DNA of 6,348 nt from Chloroflexota bacterium (GCA_019242065.1 JAFAWJ010000970.1:1-6348), one strand, 5' to 3'; positions 1 to 6,050 are shown, counted from the first letter of the stretch. Made by a program: numbers and translations. Notes: generated by a model not told the origin, from the letters alone.

Positions 1-107
1 GCCTGGTACATCGCGGGCGCGTCGGCTGGCGCCGCGAATTGCGCGAACAACGTGCTCCGCCGCATGAGCTGCCGGATAACGGTACCGTGCGGCCGCGTGC
101 GTAGCAT
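1..107 (-). CDS. possible 5' end of a divergent gene leaving the window (36 codons visible)
   Basis: On the minus strand an ATG at 105-107 opens a frame that stays open to the left edge, about 35 codons. It reads roughly MLRTRPHGTVIRQLMRRST, then a stretch rich in Ala, Pro and Phe. A second ATG lies at 63-65. An in-frame stop at 174-176 limits how far upstream the gene could begin. Third positions of this frame are about 83% G/C. However, the plus-strand frame 1 over the same bases is equally GC3-rich, so codon bias alone does not settle the strand; amino-acid composition favours the minus frame because the plus frame is Cys- and Arg-rich. No Shine-Dalgarno sequence precedes the ATG. I do not recognise a family. 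The segment could equally be non-coding or the tail of an upstream gene. Confidence 0.28.
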   Translation of the reverse strand, partial: MLRTRPHGTVIRQLMRRSTLFAQFAAPADAPAMYQ

Positions 108-174
108 GACGGGAACGACGTTGAGGCCGAACGCCGTCTCGGCCAGCCCGCGTCCGTGCCGATCACAGCCCCGC

Positions 175-180
175 TACAAT
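175..180 (+). promoter_or_regulatory. candidate -10 box (TACAAT) for the serine hydrolase gene
   Basis: TACAAT matches the bacterial -10 consensus TATAAT at five of six positions and ends 20 nt before the ATG at 201. This would give a short leader of about 14 nt. No good -35 hexamer is visible about 17 nt upstream. AT-rich hexamers are rare in this DNA, which makes the match slightly more persuasive. It is inferred from sequence only. Confidence 0.35.
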
Positions 181-200
181 CGCGTCTGGTCTGACGCTGG

Positions 201-1760
201 ATGCCTGCCCGCCGACCATATGCGAGCCGCGGTGTACCGCGACGCGCCACAACCCGCACTACGGGCTACCGTGTCAGACCGTCGCTGCTGATTGGTGGTG
301 TCGTGGCCATGGCGCTCGTCCTGTTGCTGGGCGTGCGCGCCATCGTCTCCGGTGCGAGCCAGACAACCAGCGTCGCCGACGCGAGCGCGGCGGCCGCCAC
401 CCAGATCAACAGCGCTGCTCTGGCCCAGGCGCAGTCCAGCAGTCTGGCGGCCCCGGCCGATGCCACCGCGCAGGCCGCCACCGCCACACTCCTGCCCACC
501 CAGCGCAAGTGGGACACTGACGTACCTGGCATCATCAACGACCCGGTGCTGACCAGTCAGCTCGACCAGGCGCTCACCGGCGTCGACGGTCACGTCGGGG
601 TGGCCGTCAAAGACCTGGGTAGCGGCCGCGGCGCCGTGCTCGACGGCAACATGGAGCTCCAGTCGGCCAGCCTGTTCAAGCTGCCCGTGCTGTACACGGT
701 CTTCCAGCTGGGCCTGGACATGTCCGAGGAGCTGACGATCACCGAGGACGCCCTGTCGTATGACTCGGGCACGATGGAGCTGGGGCCTGGCGAGACGCTG
801 AGTATCGCCGAGCTGCTCGAACGCATGGTCACGCTCAGCGACAACACCTCGGCGGTGATGCTGGGCAGTCGCGTCGGGGCCGGGAACATCGATGCCAACA
901 TCGCCGCCCTGGGCATGACGACGACGCACTACAGCGTCGAGCGCATGACCACCTCGCCACTCGACATGCTCCACCTCATGGAGATGATCGCCAATGGCCA
1001 GGCCGTCTCGCCCACTGCCAGCGCGGACATGCTGCACCTGCTGCTGCGGCAGCGCGTAAACGACCGGCTGCCGCGTCTGTTGTCCGACGACGTGCAGGTC
1101 GCCCACAAGACGGGCAATCTGAATGGCGTGGTCAACGACGTGGGCATCCTGTACGGGCCAACCAGCACGGTGGCGGTCGCCGCGCTTGTTTCGGACACCA
1201 CCGACGAGACCGCCGCCGCCACCGCCATCGCCCAGATCGGCCTGGCGGCCAATACCTACTTCGAGGGCCAGCCCGAGGTCCAAGCTCGACCTACGATGCT
1301 GCCCGCGCCCAGCCGGCCGATTCCGCCGGTCTGGCGCCAGCCGCAGCCGCCGACGGCCGTCCCGCACCCAGCGGTGATCGTCACCGCCGTCGAGCGCCCG
1401 GCGGTGACGACGCCGAGGTCGACGTCCGTGGGCGGCACGCCGACGGTGGCCACCGAGGAACGCCTGGGATCGCCGACGCCGTCGACCGCCGAGCGCCCCA
1501 CGTCGGCTACGCCAGTGCCCGCCGCGGCCACGGTGACCGCCGCGAAGCCAGCCCTGCAAGCGCCAGCGGCCGAAGCCCCGACCGCCACGCACGTCCCCGC
1601 CGCGCCGCCGACCGCCGCGCCCGCGATGGTTGCCGCACCCACGGCGACGCCCGTCCCCGCGCCCCCAGCACCGACCAAAGCCCCCGTGAGCCAGCCCACG
1701 GTGCAGCCCACCGCCGCACACCCCGCCGTCGGCGCGACAGTCACGCCCACCCACCACTAG
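201..1760 (+). CDS. membrane-anchored serine hydrolase, class A beta-lactamase/PBP fold, with Pro/Ala/Thr-rich tail
   Basis: This is a 519-residue protein predicted to act outside the membrane. A basic N-terminus (residues 1-27) is followed by a hydrophobic segment (about 28-49), read as a signal anchor or uncleaved signal peptide. An Ala/Gln/Ser linker runs to about 100, and the catalytic domain spans about 105-355. The three penicillin-recognising motifs are in order: SLFK (nucleophile S157, K160), SDN (S213-N215) and KTG (K303-G305). The SDN-to-KTG gap is 90 residues, shorter than in classical class A enzymes. No clear ExxxN omega-loop is present where the deacylating Glu would sit, so a true beta-lactamase is doubtful; a D,D-peptidase, esterase or other serine hydrolase is as likely. 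Residues about 360-519 are low-complexity Pro/Ala/Thr/Val including PTATPVP, typical of disordered surface linkers. The ATG at 201 is the first start after an in-frame stop at 192-194 and is needed for the full basic N-terminus; no clear Shine-Dalgarno is seen. It stands alone and converges on the WYL gene. Confidence 0.85.
   Translation: MPARRPYASRGVPRRATTRTTGYRVRPSLLIGGVVAMALVLLLGVRAIVSGASQTTSVADASAAAATQINSAALAQAQSSSLAAPADATAQAATATLLPTQRKWDTDVPGIINDPVLTSQLDQALTGVDGHVGVAVKDLGSGRGAVLDGNMELQSASLFKLPVLYTVFQLGLDMSEELTITEDALSYDSGTMELGPGETLSIAELLERMVTLSDNTSAVMLGSRVGAGNIDANIAALGMTTTHYSVERMTTSPLDMLHLMEMIANGQAVSPTASADMLHLLLRQRVNDRLPRLLSDDVQVAHKTGNLNGVVNDVGILYGPTSTVAVAALVSDTTDETAAATAIAQIGLAANTYFEGQPEVQARPTMLPAPSRPIPPVWRQPQPPTAVPHPAVIVTAVERPAVTTPRSTSVGGTPTVATEERLGSPTPSTAERPTSATPVPAAATVTAAKPALQAPAAEAPTATHVPAAPPTAAPAMVAAPTATPVPAPPAPTKAPVSQPTVQPTAAHPAVGATVTPTHH
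1318..1757 (+). other. low-complexity Pro/Ala/Thr tail of the serine hydrolase
   Basis: From about residue 373 to the C-terminus (519) the protein is almost entirely Pro, Ala, Thr and Val with few charged residues, and has repeated PTA/PTP/APT-type steps. It contains no Cys, no LPXTG signal and no terminal hydrophobic helix, so it is not an obvious sortase substrate. It is probably disordered and could act as a spacer or wall-interacting segment. The base composition (C-rich coding strand) also produces long open frames on the opposite strand. Confidence 0.7.
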
Positions 1761-1771
1761 GCGCATGCGCC
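1760..1771. other. perfect 12-bp palindrome between convergent genes
   Basis: GGCGCATGCGCC is self-complementary. It begins on the last base of the serine hydrolase stop codon and lies in the 21-bp gap before the WYL gene stop. As RNA it could form only a 4-bp G/C stem with a CATG loop. No T-run follows on either strand, so it is a weak candidate for a bidirectional terminator and may be chance in GC-rich DNA. Confidence 0.3.
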
Positions 1772-1781
1772 ACCCTGACCG

Positions 1782-2786
1782 TCACGTCATGCGACGCTGC
1801 GGATCGCCCCCTCGCCATCGCCCGCGCCCGTGCTCGCCCCTGCGCGCGTAGCGCCGCAACTGCCCCGCCAGCTGGCGCACCGCGTCGCGCAGCTCTGGCG
1901 GATGCACCACCCGAAACCCGCAATCCACCTGCACCAGAAAGCGCGCCATGAAATCCAGCCCCTCCACCTGCGTCCGCAACACCACCCCGCCGCGCGTCGC
2001 CTCGAGCGTCCCCATGTCCGGTACGATGCGCCGCCGCGCCTCGTCGAGACTCAGCTCCAGCTCGACCTCGACCGGCCATCCCCACGCGAACGTCGCCAGC
2101 GACTCCAGCACATAGTCCACGCAGTCGAAGTCCAGCGGCTTCGAGAACGACTCGTCGCGCGGCTCGATCGCCTGAATGCGATCCAGTCGAAACAGGCGCA
2201 CGTCCCGGCGCAGATGACACCAGCCGACCGCATACCAGCGCCCGCGATGGACCACCACGCCGTACGGGTCGATCGTGCGCTCGGTCACATCCTCGGCGCC
2301 CCGATAGCGCAGCCAGACGCGGCGACTCTCCTGGGCTGCGGCGCCGATCTCCAGCAGCACGCCTGGATTGGACGCCGCCGAGCCGCCTCGCAGCGGCGTG
2401 AACGCCAGCGTGCCCTGCACCGCCTGCACTCGACCGCGCAGCCGGTCCGGCAGCACGCGGTCGATTTTGGCCAGGGCACCCTCCACCGCGGGTGCCGCAT
2501 CCAGCAACCCCGCCCGTCGCGAGGCGAGGAGGCCCAGGATCACCGCCAGCGCCTCCTCCTCGTTGAACATCATCGGCGGCAGCTTGTAGCCGGGCCGCAG
2601 TCGATAGCCGCCGTAGCGGCCTGACTCGGACTCGACGGGCACGCCGAGATCCTGCAAAGCGCTGATGTAGCGCCGCACGGTGCGAGGATCGACGTCGAGG
2701 CGTTCGGCGAGCTCGGTACCGCTGAGCCGCGGCCGCGACTGCAGCAGCTCGAGTACGGTCAGGACGCGGGTCGCAGGATGGGACAT
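1782..2786 (-). CDS. YafY-type HTH/WYL-domain transcriptional regulator
   Basis: This is a 334-residue cytoplasmic DNA-binding regulator. Residues about 5-63 form a winged helix-turn-helix of the HTH_11/DeoR-like type, with the recognition region around VDPRTVRRYISAL and the wing at SGRYGGYRLRPGY. Residues about 145-212 form the WYL domain, recognised by RGRWYAVGW (W184, Y185) and RLFRLDRI (R197-I204). The WYL-associated C-terminal (WCX) domain covers about 235-312, and a basic Arg/Gly-rich end follows. Length and domain order match the large YafY/PafC-like family, in which the WYL/WCX part senses ligands, often nucleic acids, and controls stress, repair or metabolic genes. The target is not evident: neighbours are an unrelated convergent gene and a divergent small ORF. 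A divergent regulator often controls its neighbour or itself, so the 73-bp gap at 2787-2859 is the natural place for an operator. The ATG at 2786 starts right at the HTH, as usual in the family; no good Shine-Dalgarno precedes it. Confidence 0.9.
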   Translation of the reverse strand: MSHPATRVLTVLELLQSRPRLSGTELAERLDVDPRTVRRYISALQDLGVPVESESGRYGGYRLRPGYKLPPMMFNEEEALAVILGLLASRRAGLLDAAPAVEGALAKIDRVLPDRLRGRVQAVQGTLAFTPLRGGSAASNPGVLLEIGAAAQESRRVWLRYRGAEDVTERTIDPYGVVVHRGRWYAVGWCHLRRDVRLFRLDRIQAIEPRDESFSKPLDFDCVDYVLESLATFAWGWPVEVELELSLDEARRRIVPDMGTLEATRGGVVLRTQVEGLDFMARFLVQVDCGFRVVHPPELRDAVRQLAGQLRRYARRGEHGRGRWRGGDPQRRMT

Positions 2787-2829
2787 GGACGCGTTTCGTC
2801 GGGCAACACTGTTACCTCAACGCGGACCG

Positions 2830-2858
2830 ATTCTGTCCTACTGCGAGCGTATCGTCCA
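2830..2858 (-). promoter_or_regulatory. candidate sigma-70-like promoter for the WYL regulator
   Basis: Read on the minus strand, TGGACG (2858-2853) and CAGAAT (2835-2830) each match four of six consensus bases (TTGACA, TATAAT) with an ideal 17-nt spacer. Transcription would start near 2823, leaving a leader of about 36 nt before the ATG at 2786. The elements reach the start of the divergent small ORF at 2860. The match is weak and made by eye. Confidence 0.25.
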
Positions 2859-2859
2859 G

Positions 2860-3138
2860 ATGGTGAGCAACCACTTCTGGGACCTGGCGAGCTATCACCA
2901 ACAGGATCTGCTGGCCGAAGCCGAAAGCGAGCGCCTGATCGCGAATCTTCCCGAGCGCCCGCCCCTGCTCTCTTCATTGCTTGGTGGGCTCGCGCGGCTT
3001 GGTGGGCTCGCGCGCATGCGGACGCGCCTCAGTCCAACTCGCCTGCCAGTACGTTGCGCGCTTCGATCAGCCGCTTCAGCGCCGCCTCACCCTGCAGGTC
3101 CGGCGGCGTGGCCAGGTTCAGCTGATTCACGCCAATAG
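2860..3138 (+). CDS. small protein of unknown function, divergent from the WYL regulator
   Basis: An ATG at 2860, followed by a GTG codon, opens a 92-codon frame. The first 40 or so codons look genuinely coding: they are GC3-rich and give a protein-like sequence starting MVSNHFWDLASYHQQDLLAE, with an acidic amphipathic helix (residues about 8-28) followed by a Leu/Gly/Ala/Arg segment. I do not recognise a named family, but short soluble proteins of this style are common beside unrelated genes in Chloroflexota. Residues 41-46 and 47-52 are an exact LGGLAR duplication encoded by a tandem DNA repeat. From about residue 57 the frame runs antisense through the 3' end of the oxidoreductase gene (110 bp overlap), and its codon use there no longer looks coding. 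The natural C-terminus may therefore have been shorter, with the original stop lost. An in-frame ATG at 2785 could give a longer form, but it overlaps the WYL start codon. No strong ribosome site is visible. Confidence 0.5.
   Translation: MVSNHFWDLASYHQQDLLAEAESERLIANLPERPPLLSSLLGGLARLGGLARMRTRLSPTRLPVRCALRSAASAPPHPAGPAAWPGSADSRQ
2980..3015 (+). repeat. 18-bp tandem direct duplication
   Basis: Two head-to-tail 18-bp units (2980-2997 and 2998-3015) differ only in their last base: CTTGGTGGGCTCGCGCGG and CTTGGTGGGCTCGCGCGC. Eighteen is a multiple of three, so the duplication keeps the small ORF in frame and simply doubles LGGLAR. The pattern suggests a recent slippage duplication. Confidence 0.9.
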
Positions 3139-3874
3139 CCTGCAGCTTCCGCGCCGTCTCGACCCACTCGGCCGCGCCGCCCGGACCCGCGAGCACGCGT
3201 CCCGAAAATCCGAAGCTCGCCACGTCGCGACCCGCCTCACGCACGTAGCCCTGCACCACGGGTATGACGCTGAACGGGTCGCCGAGGGGCATGAAGCCGT
3301 CCGCCACGCGCGCGGCGCGCCGTAGCACGCGGTCGTCGGACCCGCCAATCCAGATCGGAATCGGGGCGGCTGCCCGATTCAGCCCAACGCCTTCGAGCCT
3401 GTGCCACTTGCCCGAGAACGTCACGTACGGCTCGGTCCACAATTTGCGCAGCACCACCACCTGCTCCTCGAGTCGGCGGCCGCGCGTGGAAAAGTCCTGG
3501 CCAAGGGCCTGGTACTCGGCGGCGTTCCAGCTGATGCCGATGCCGAGCTCGAAGCGTCCATTGCTGAGGTATTGCAGCTCGGCGGACTGCTTGGCGACGA
3601 TGGCCGTCGGATACAGCGGCAGGATCAGGATGGTCGGCCGAAAATGGATGCGCTGGGTCATGGCCGCCAGGTAACCGAAGGCGACGAACGGGTCGTGGAA
3701 GGGCCCGGTATACGTCGCTTGCGGCCGATCCGTGTAACGCTCCGCCGGTACGCCCAAGACGTGGCCGGCGCTGGTCAGCAGGTCAAATCCGGCGCCGTCG
3801 AGCGCCTGGGAAAAGTCGCGCAAGGCGACGACGTCGTTCATCGCAATGATCGGCAGTCCCGCTCCGAAGTACAT
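3029..3874 (-). CDS. F420-dependent LLM-class oxidoreductase (luciferase-like, Rv2161c/TIGR03619-like)
   Basis: This is a 281-residue cytoplasmic TIM-barrel enzyme of the bacterial luciferase-like superfamily, expected to use reduced coenzyme F420 (FMN is possible) for hydride transfer. The substrate cannot be told from sequence. Diagnostic stretches are YFGAGLPI at the N-terminus, the DPFVAFGYLAAMTQRIHF helix/strand, LPLYPTAIVAKQSAELQYLS (about 85-104), GRFELGIGISW (107-116), FSTRGRRLEEQVVVLRKLW (128-146) and IPIWIGGSDDRVLRRAARVA (172-191). These follow the Rv2161c-type pattern closely. The frame is open upstream to 4162, into the preceding exonuclease gene, but the extra residues are Arg-rich and unlike the family. 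The ATG at 3874 gives the expected MYFGAGLPI start and normal length. No Shine-Dalgarno is evident before it. The exonuclease gene lies 193 bp upstream on the same strand, too far for obvious coupling. Its last 110 bp are overlapped antisense by the small ORF. Confidence 0.87.
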   Translation of the reverse strand: MYFGAGLPIIAMNDVVALRDFSQALDGAGFDLLTSAGHVLGVPAERYTDRPQATYTGPFHDPFVAFGYLAAMTQRIHFRPTILILPLYPTAIVAKQSAELQYLSNGRFELGIGISWNAAEYQALGQDFSTRGRRLEEQVVVLRKLWTEPYVTFSGKWHRLEGVGLNRAAAPIPIWIGGSDDRVLRRAARVADGFMPLGDPFSVIPVVQGYVREAGRDVASFGFSGRVLAGPGGAAEWVETARKLQAIGVNQLNLATPPDLQGEAALKRLIEARNVLAGELD

Positions 3875-4067
3875 GCCGACGATCGTACTCAGGCCCGCTT
3901 CCCGGTTGAATCGCGTCTCGCGCCGGTAGGTACCTCTCGCCGCTGGCGCGCGGTCCGAGGGCGCGACGTTCGGGGCTGATCGGTCTCGATGCTCGCGCCG
4001 CGGCGGGTGGAGCGCCAGTCCACGCTCGGCCCCGTGTGGCCGTTCCGTGAAGTAGATCCCGCCGCGC
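3875..4067. other. intergenic spacer between exonuclease and oxidoreductase genes
   Basis: This 193-bp gap separates two minus-strand genes. It is open in the oxidoreductase frame, but the translation is Arg/Pro-rich with no recognisable motif. Short inverted repeats occur, for example GTGGA/TCCAC around a 7-nt loop, but none is followed by a T-run. I see no convincing promoter or terminator, so whether the two genes are cotranscribed is open. Confidence 0.4.
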
Positions 4068-4928
4068 CTACTGCGATACGCGCGCAGACACGCGTTGCGC
4101 GCTATTGCTAGCACCCAACATTTCCAGACAGTCCGCCGCCGCGCGCCAGTTCGGCGCACCACTCGCCGGCAACGTCACCTTCAGATCCTGCGGCCGCATG
4201 CACACGATCTCCTTGAAGGTGCGCAGCTGGTCAGCCAGCGGCGGCCCCAGGGTGTCCTGGCGGGCTTCCAGGATGTTCTCCAGCGTGCCGTATTTCAGCA
4301 GCAATGAGGCCGCCGCTTTCGGGCCGATACCCTTGGCGCCAGGTATGTTGTCGGACGCGTCGCCGGCGAGTGCTTTGAAGTCTGGGACTTGCTCGGGCAG
4401 CACGCCCATCCGCTCCACGACCTGGTGTGGACCGACGCGCACCAGGTCGCGCACGCCGCTGCGCGGGGCAAGCACCGTCACGCTGTCGGAGACCAGCTGA
4501 TAGGCGTCGCGGTCGGTCGTGAGCAGCAGGCTGCGTCCACCGCGCGCGGTTTCGGCCACGGCCGCGGCGGCCATGAAGTCGTCGGCCTCGTACCCGGGCT
4601 GCTTGCCGACCCCGAAGCCGAACGCCGCCGCGAGCGACGGCAGCAGATCCAGCTGCTTGACGATGGCGTCGTCGAAGACCCGTCCGCCCTGGTAGGTCGG
4701 CCACAGCTTGTGGCGATAGGTCTCGACGCCAAGGGTGTCCCAGGCGACGTACATCGACCGCGGCTGCTCGTTGTCCCACACGGTCAGCAGCATGTTGGTC
4801 CAGCCGACGATGGCGTTGATGGGTCGGCCGTCGGGCGACTTCAACGACTTGGGCATGGAGTGGTAGGCGCGGTGCGCCAGGTTGTCGCCGTCGATGATGA
4901 GCAGGGGACGGTCTTCGGAGCTCGACAC
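4068..4928 (-). CDS. stand-alone 5'-3' exonuclease / flap endonuclease (PIN-like plus H3TH)
   Basis: This 286-residue nuclease resembles the N-terminal domain of DNA polymerase I without a polymerase. Such enzymes cut 5' flaps and RNA primers using divalent metals during replication and repair. Numbering from the GTG at 4928, the N-terminal catalytic domain covers about 8-150 with IDGDN (D13, D15), the helical-arch motif YRHKLWPTYQGGR, YEADD (E114, D116, D117) and TTDRD (D139, D141). The helix-hairpin-helix region follows: GDASDNIPGAKGIGPKAAAS (D190, D193 and on to about 210). All expected acidic metal ligands are present, so it should be active. The arch has Gln80 where Pol I and T5 enzymes have a Lys after the Tyr. 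The frame is open upstream to a GTG at 5048, but the extra 40 residues are unlike the family; GTG 4928, or GTG 4958, is the better start, with no Shine-Dalgarno at either. A weak TATCTG box lies 16 nt before GTG 4928. It is divergent from the CoA lyase gene. Confidence 0.87.
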   Translation of the reverse strand: MSSSEDRPLLIIDGDNLAHRAYHSMPKSLKSPDGRPINAIVGWTNMLLTVWDNEQPRSMYVAWDTLGVETYRHKLWPTYQGGRVFDDAIVKQLDLLPSLAAAFGFGVGKQPGYEADDFMAAAAVAETARGGRSLLLTTDRDAYQLVSDSVTVLAPRSGVRDLVRVGPHQVVERMGVLPEQVPDFKALAGDASDNIPGAKGIGPKAAASLLLKYGTLENILEARQDTLGPPLADQLRTFKEIVCMRPQDLKVTLPASGAPNWRAAADCLEMLGASNSAQRVSARVSQ

Positions 4929-5099
4929 GCGTGGACAATGATCGCAGATAGCATGCACGCCAAGATGCTCGTGCGCGCGTGACGCCCTGGCGTGGCGCCC
5001 CGAGTCCGGGATGGACGCGGACCTCGGCTGTCCGTCGCCTCGATCCACTCAGCGGCATAGACGCATCACTCGTCAAATAGAGGAAGACAGAACACCATC
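4929..5099. other. divergent intergenic region (exonuclease / CoA ester lyase)
   Basis: This 171-bp gap must hold the promoters of both divergent genes. I could not find a consensus-quality -35/-10 pair for either. An imperfect inverted repeat, GAGTCC paired with GGACCTC and carrying a one-base bulge, lies near 5000-5025 and could be an operator or chance. The right end is relatively A-rich and carries the lyase ribosome site. Confidence 0.35.
5080..5086 (+). promoter_or_regulatory. ribosome binding site of the CoA ester lyase gene
   Basis: GAGGAAG is the clearest Shine-Dalgarno-like sequence in the window, set in an A-rich leader. It lies 13 nt before the ATG at 5100 and 16 nt before the tandem ATG at 5103. 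The spacing is slightly long for both and favours the first ATG. Confidence 0.55.
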
Positions 5100-6050
5100 A
5101 TGATGCAGCTACAGGCGAAAAAACCGCACCGCTCGTGTCTGTCCGTACCCGGCAGCAGCGCGCGCATGCAGGCCAAAGCCGTCACCCTGGCCGCGGACCA
5201 GGTGCTCTTCGACCTCGAGGACGCCACCGCGCCCTCGGAGAAGGTCGGCGCGCGCCAGGTTATCGTCGACTCCCTGCGGTCCCTCGACCTGGGGCAGCAC
5301 GCGGTGGCCGTCCGCGTCAACGGCGTGGATACGCCGTGGTGCTACCGCGACATCGTGGAGGTGGTGGAGCCGGCTGGCGATCGCATCGACGCACTGATCC
5401 TGCCCAAGGCCGAGTCGGCCGCGGACGTCCACTTCGTCGACCGGCTGCTGAGCCAGATCGAGCTGGCGCGCGGCTGGCCGGTCGGCCGCATTGGTCTGGA
5501 GGTGCTGATCGAGTCGTCGCACGGACTGCAGCAGGTCGACGCGATTGCCGCCTCGTCGCCGCGGCTCCAAGCGCTGATCTTCGGTCCGGGCGACCTGTCG
5601 GCGAGCCTGGGTCTGGGCCAGCTAACGATTGGCATGCACGACGACACCGGCTACGGCGCGGACATCTGGCACTACGCCTTCATGCGCCTGCTGGTCGCGG
5701 CGCGCGTCAACGGCCTGCTGGCGATTGACGGTCCGTTTGCCGCCTTCGCCGACCTCGACGGCCTGGAGCGATCGGCGCGTCGGACGGCGGCGCTGGGCTT
5801 CGACGGCAAGTGGGTCATCCATCCGAGCCAGATCGAGACGGTCAATCGCGTCTATTCGCCAGACCCGGCCGCCTACGCCCGGGCGGAAGGCATTCTGGCC
5901 GCCTACCGCCAGGCGACCGAGGGCGAAGGCCGCGGCGCGGTGCGCTTCGAAGGCGAGATGATCGACGAAGCCACCCGCAAGATGGCCGAAGCCGTCGCCG
6001 AGCGCGGGCGCTGGCTCGGACTCGGCACGGCTGCTCAGGCGTCGCGATAG
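5100..6050 (+). CDS. HpcH/HpaI aldolase / citrate lyase beta-like CoA ester lyase
   Basis: This 316-residue TIM-barrel enzyme belongs to the CitE/malyl-CoA lyase superfamily, which makes or breaks C-C bonds of acyl-CoA thioesters such as malyl-CoA, beta-methylmalyl-CoA, citramalyl-CoA or citryl-CoA, with Mg2+. Visible hallmarks, in order, are HRSCLSVPGSS (10-20), LFDLEDATAP (E40, D41), VRVNG (substrate-binding R72), ILPKAES (K103, E105), LEVLIES (metal ligand E138), LIFGPGDLSASLG (metal ligand D165), AIDGPFA (D210) and GKWVIHPSQI (K237, H241). Length and motif order are normal, so the protein should be active. The exact substrate is not determined by sequence. In Chloroflexota, relatives serve glyoxylate/3-hydroxypropionate-type or itaconate/methylaspartate metabolism, but no pathway partner (CoA transferase, dehydratase, MaoC) is in view. 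ATG 5100 is followed directly by ATG 5103; GAGGAAG upstream supports the first. Its stop overlaps the convergent Nudix gene by 16 bp. Confidence 0.9.
   Translation: MMQLQAKKPHRSCLSVPGSSARMQAKAVTLAADQVLFDLEDATAPSEKVGARQVIVDSLRSLDLGQHAVAVRVNGVDTPWCYRDIVEVVEPAGDRIDALILPKAESAADVHFVDRLLSQIELARGWPVGRIGLEVLIESSHGLQQVDAIAASSPRLQALIFGPGDLSASLGLGQLTIGMHDDTGYGADIWHYAFMRLLVAARVNGLLAIDGPFAAFADLDGLERSARRTAALGFDGKWVIHPSQIETVNRVYSPDPAAYARAEGILAAYRQATEGEGRGAVRFEGEMIDEATRKMAEAVAERGRWLGLGTAAQASR

Noticed and set aside
201..1760. Calling the gene an antibiotic-resistance beta-lactamase
   Set aside because: The deacylating Glu/omega-loop is not evident and the architecture (anchor plus disordered tail) suggests a cell-envelope role.
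174..1766. 530-codon open frame antisense to almost the whole serine hydrolase gene, and a 164-codon Gly/Ala/Val frame opposite the tail
   Set aside because: Both are by-products of GC-rich, Pro/Ala/Thr-rich coding on the plus strand. The translations are Arg/Gly/His- or Gly/Ala/Val-rich low complexity without domains, whereas the plus strand carries three ordered catalytic motifs.
1830..2624. 264-codon plus-strand frame opposite the WYL regulator
   Set aside because: It is a His/Arg/Gln-rich shadow frame; the minus strand encodes complete HTH, WYL and WCX regions.
1782..2786. WYL regulator as part of a phage-defence locus (BrxR/CapW-like)
   Set aside because: No defence genes, recombinase or CRISPR repeats are in the window; a YafY-type WYL protein alone is common and not diagnostic.
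3875..4162. N-terminal extension of the oxidoreductase reaching into the exonuclease gene (possible fusion or overlap)
   Set aside because: The extension is Arg/Pro-rich with no family similarity, and the ATG at 3874 gives exactly the usual N-terminus of the family.
4929..5048. Longer exonuclease starting at GTG 5048
   Set aside because: The extra 40 residues have no nuclease-like content; the family normally starts a few residues before the IDGDN strand, which fits GTG 4928.
4231..5076. 281-codon minus-strand frame overlapping the exonuclease in another frame
   Set aside because: It is Arg-rich throughout with no motif, and lies over a well-supported gene.
3029..6050. Oxidoreductase, exonuclease and CoA lyase as one functional system
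   Set aside because: Spacing is wide, strands diverge and the functions have no known link; co-location is probably incidental.
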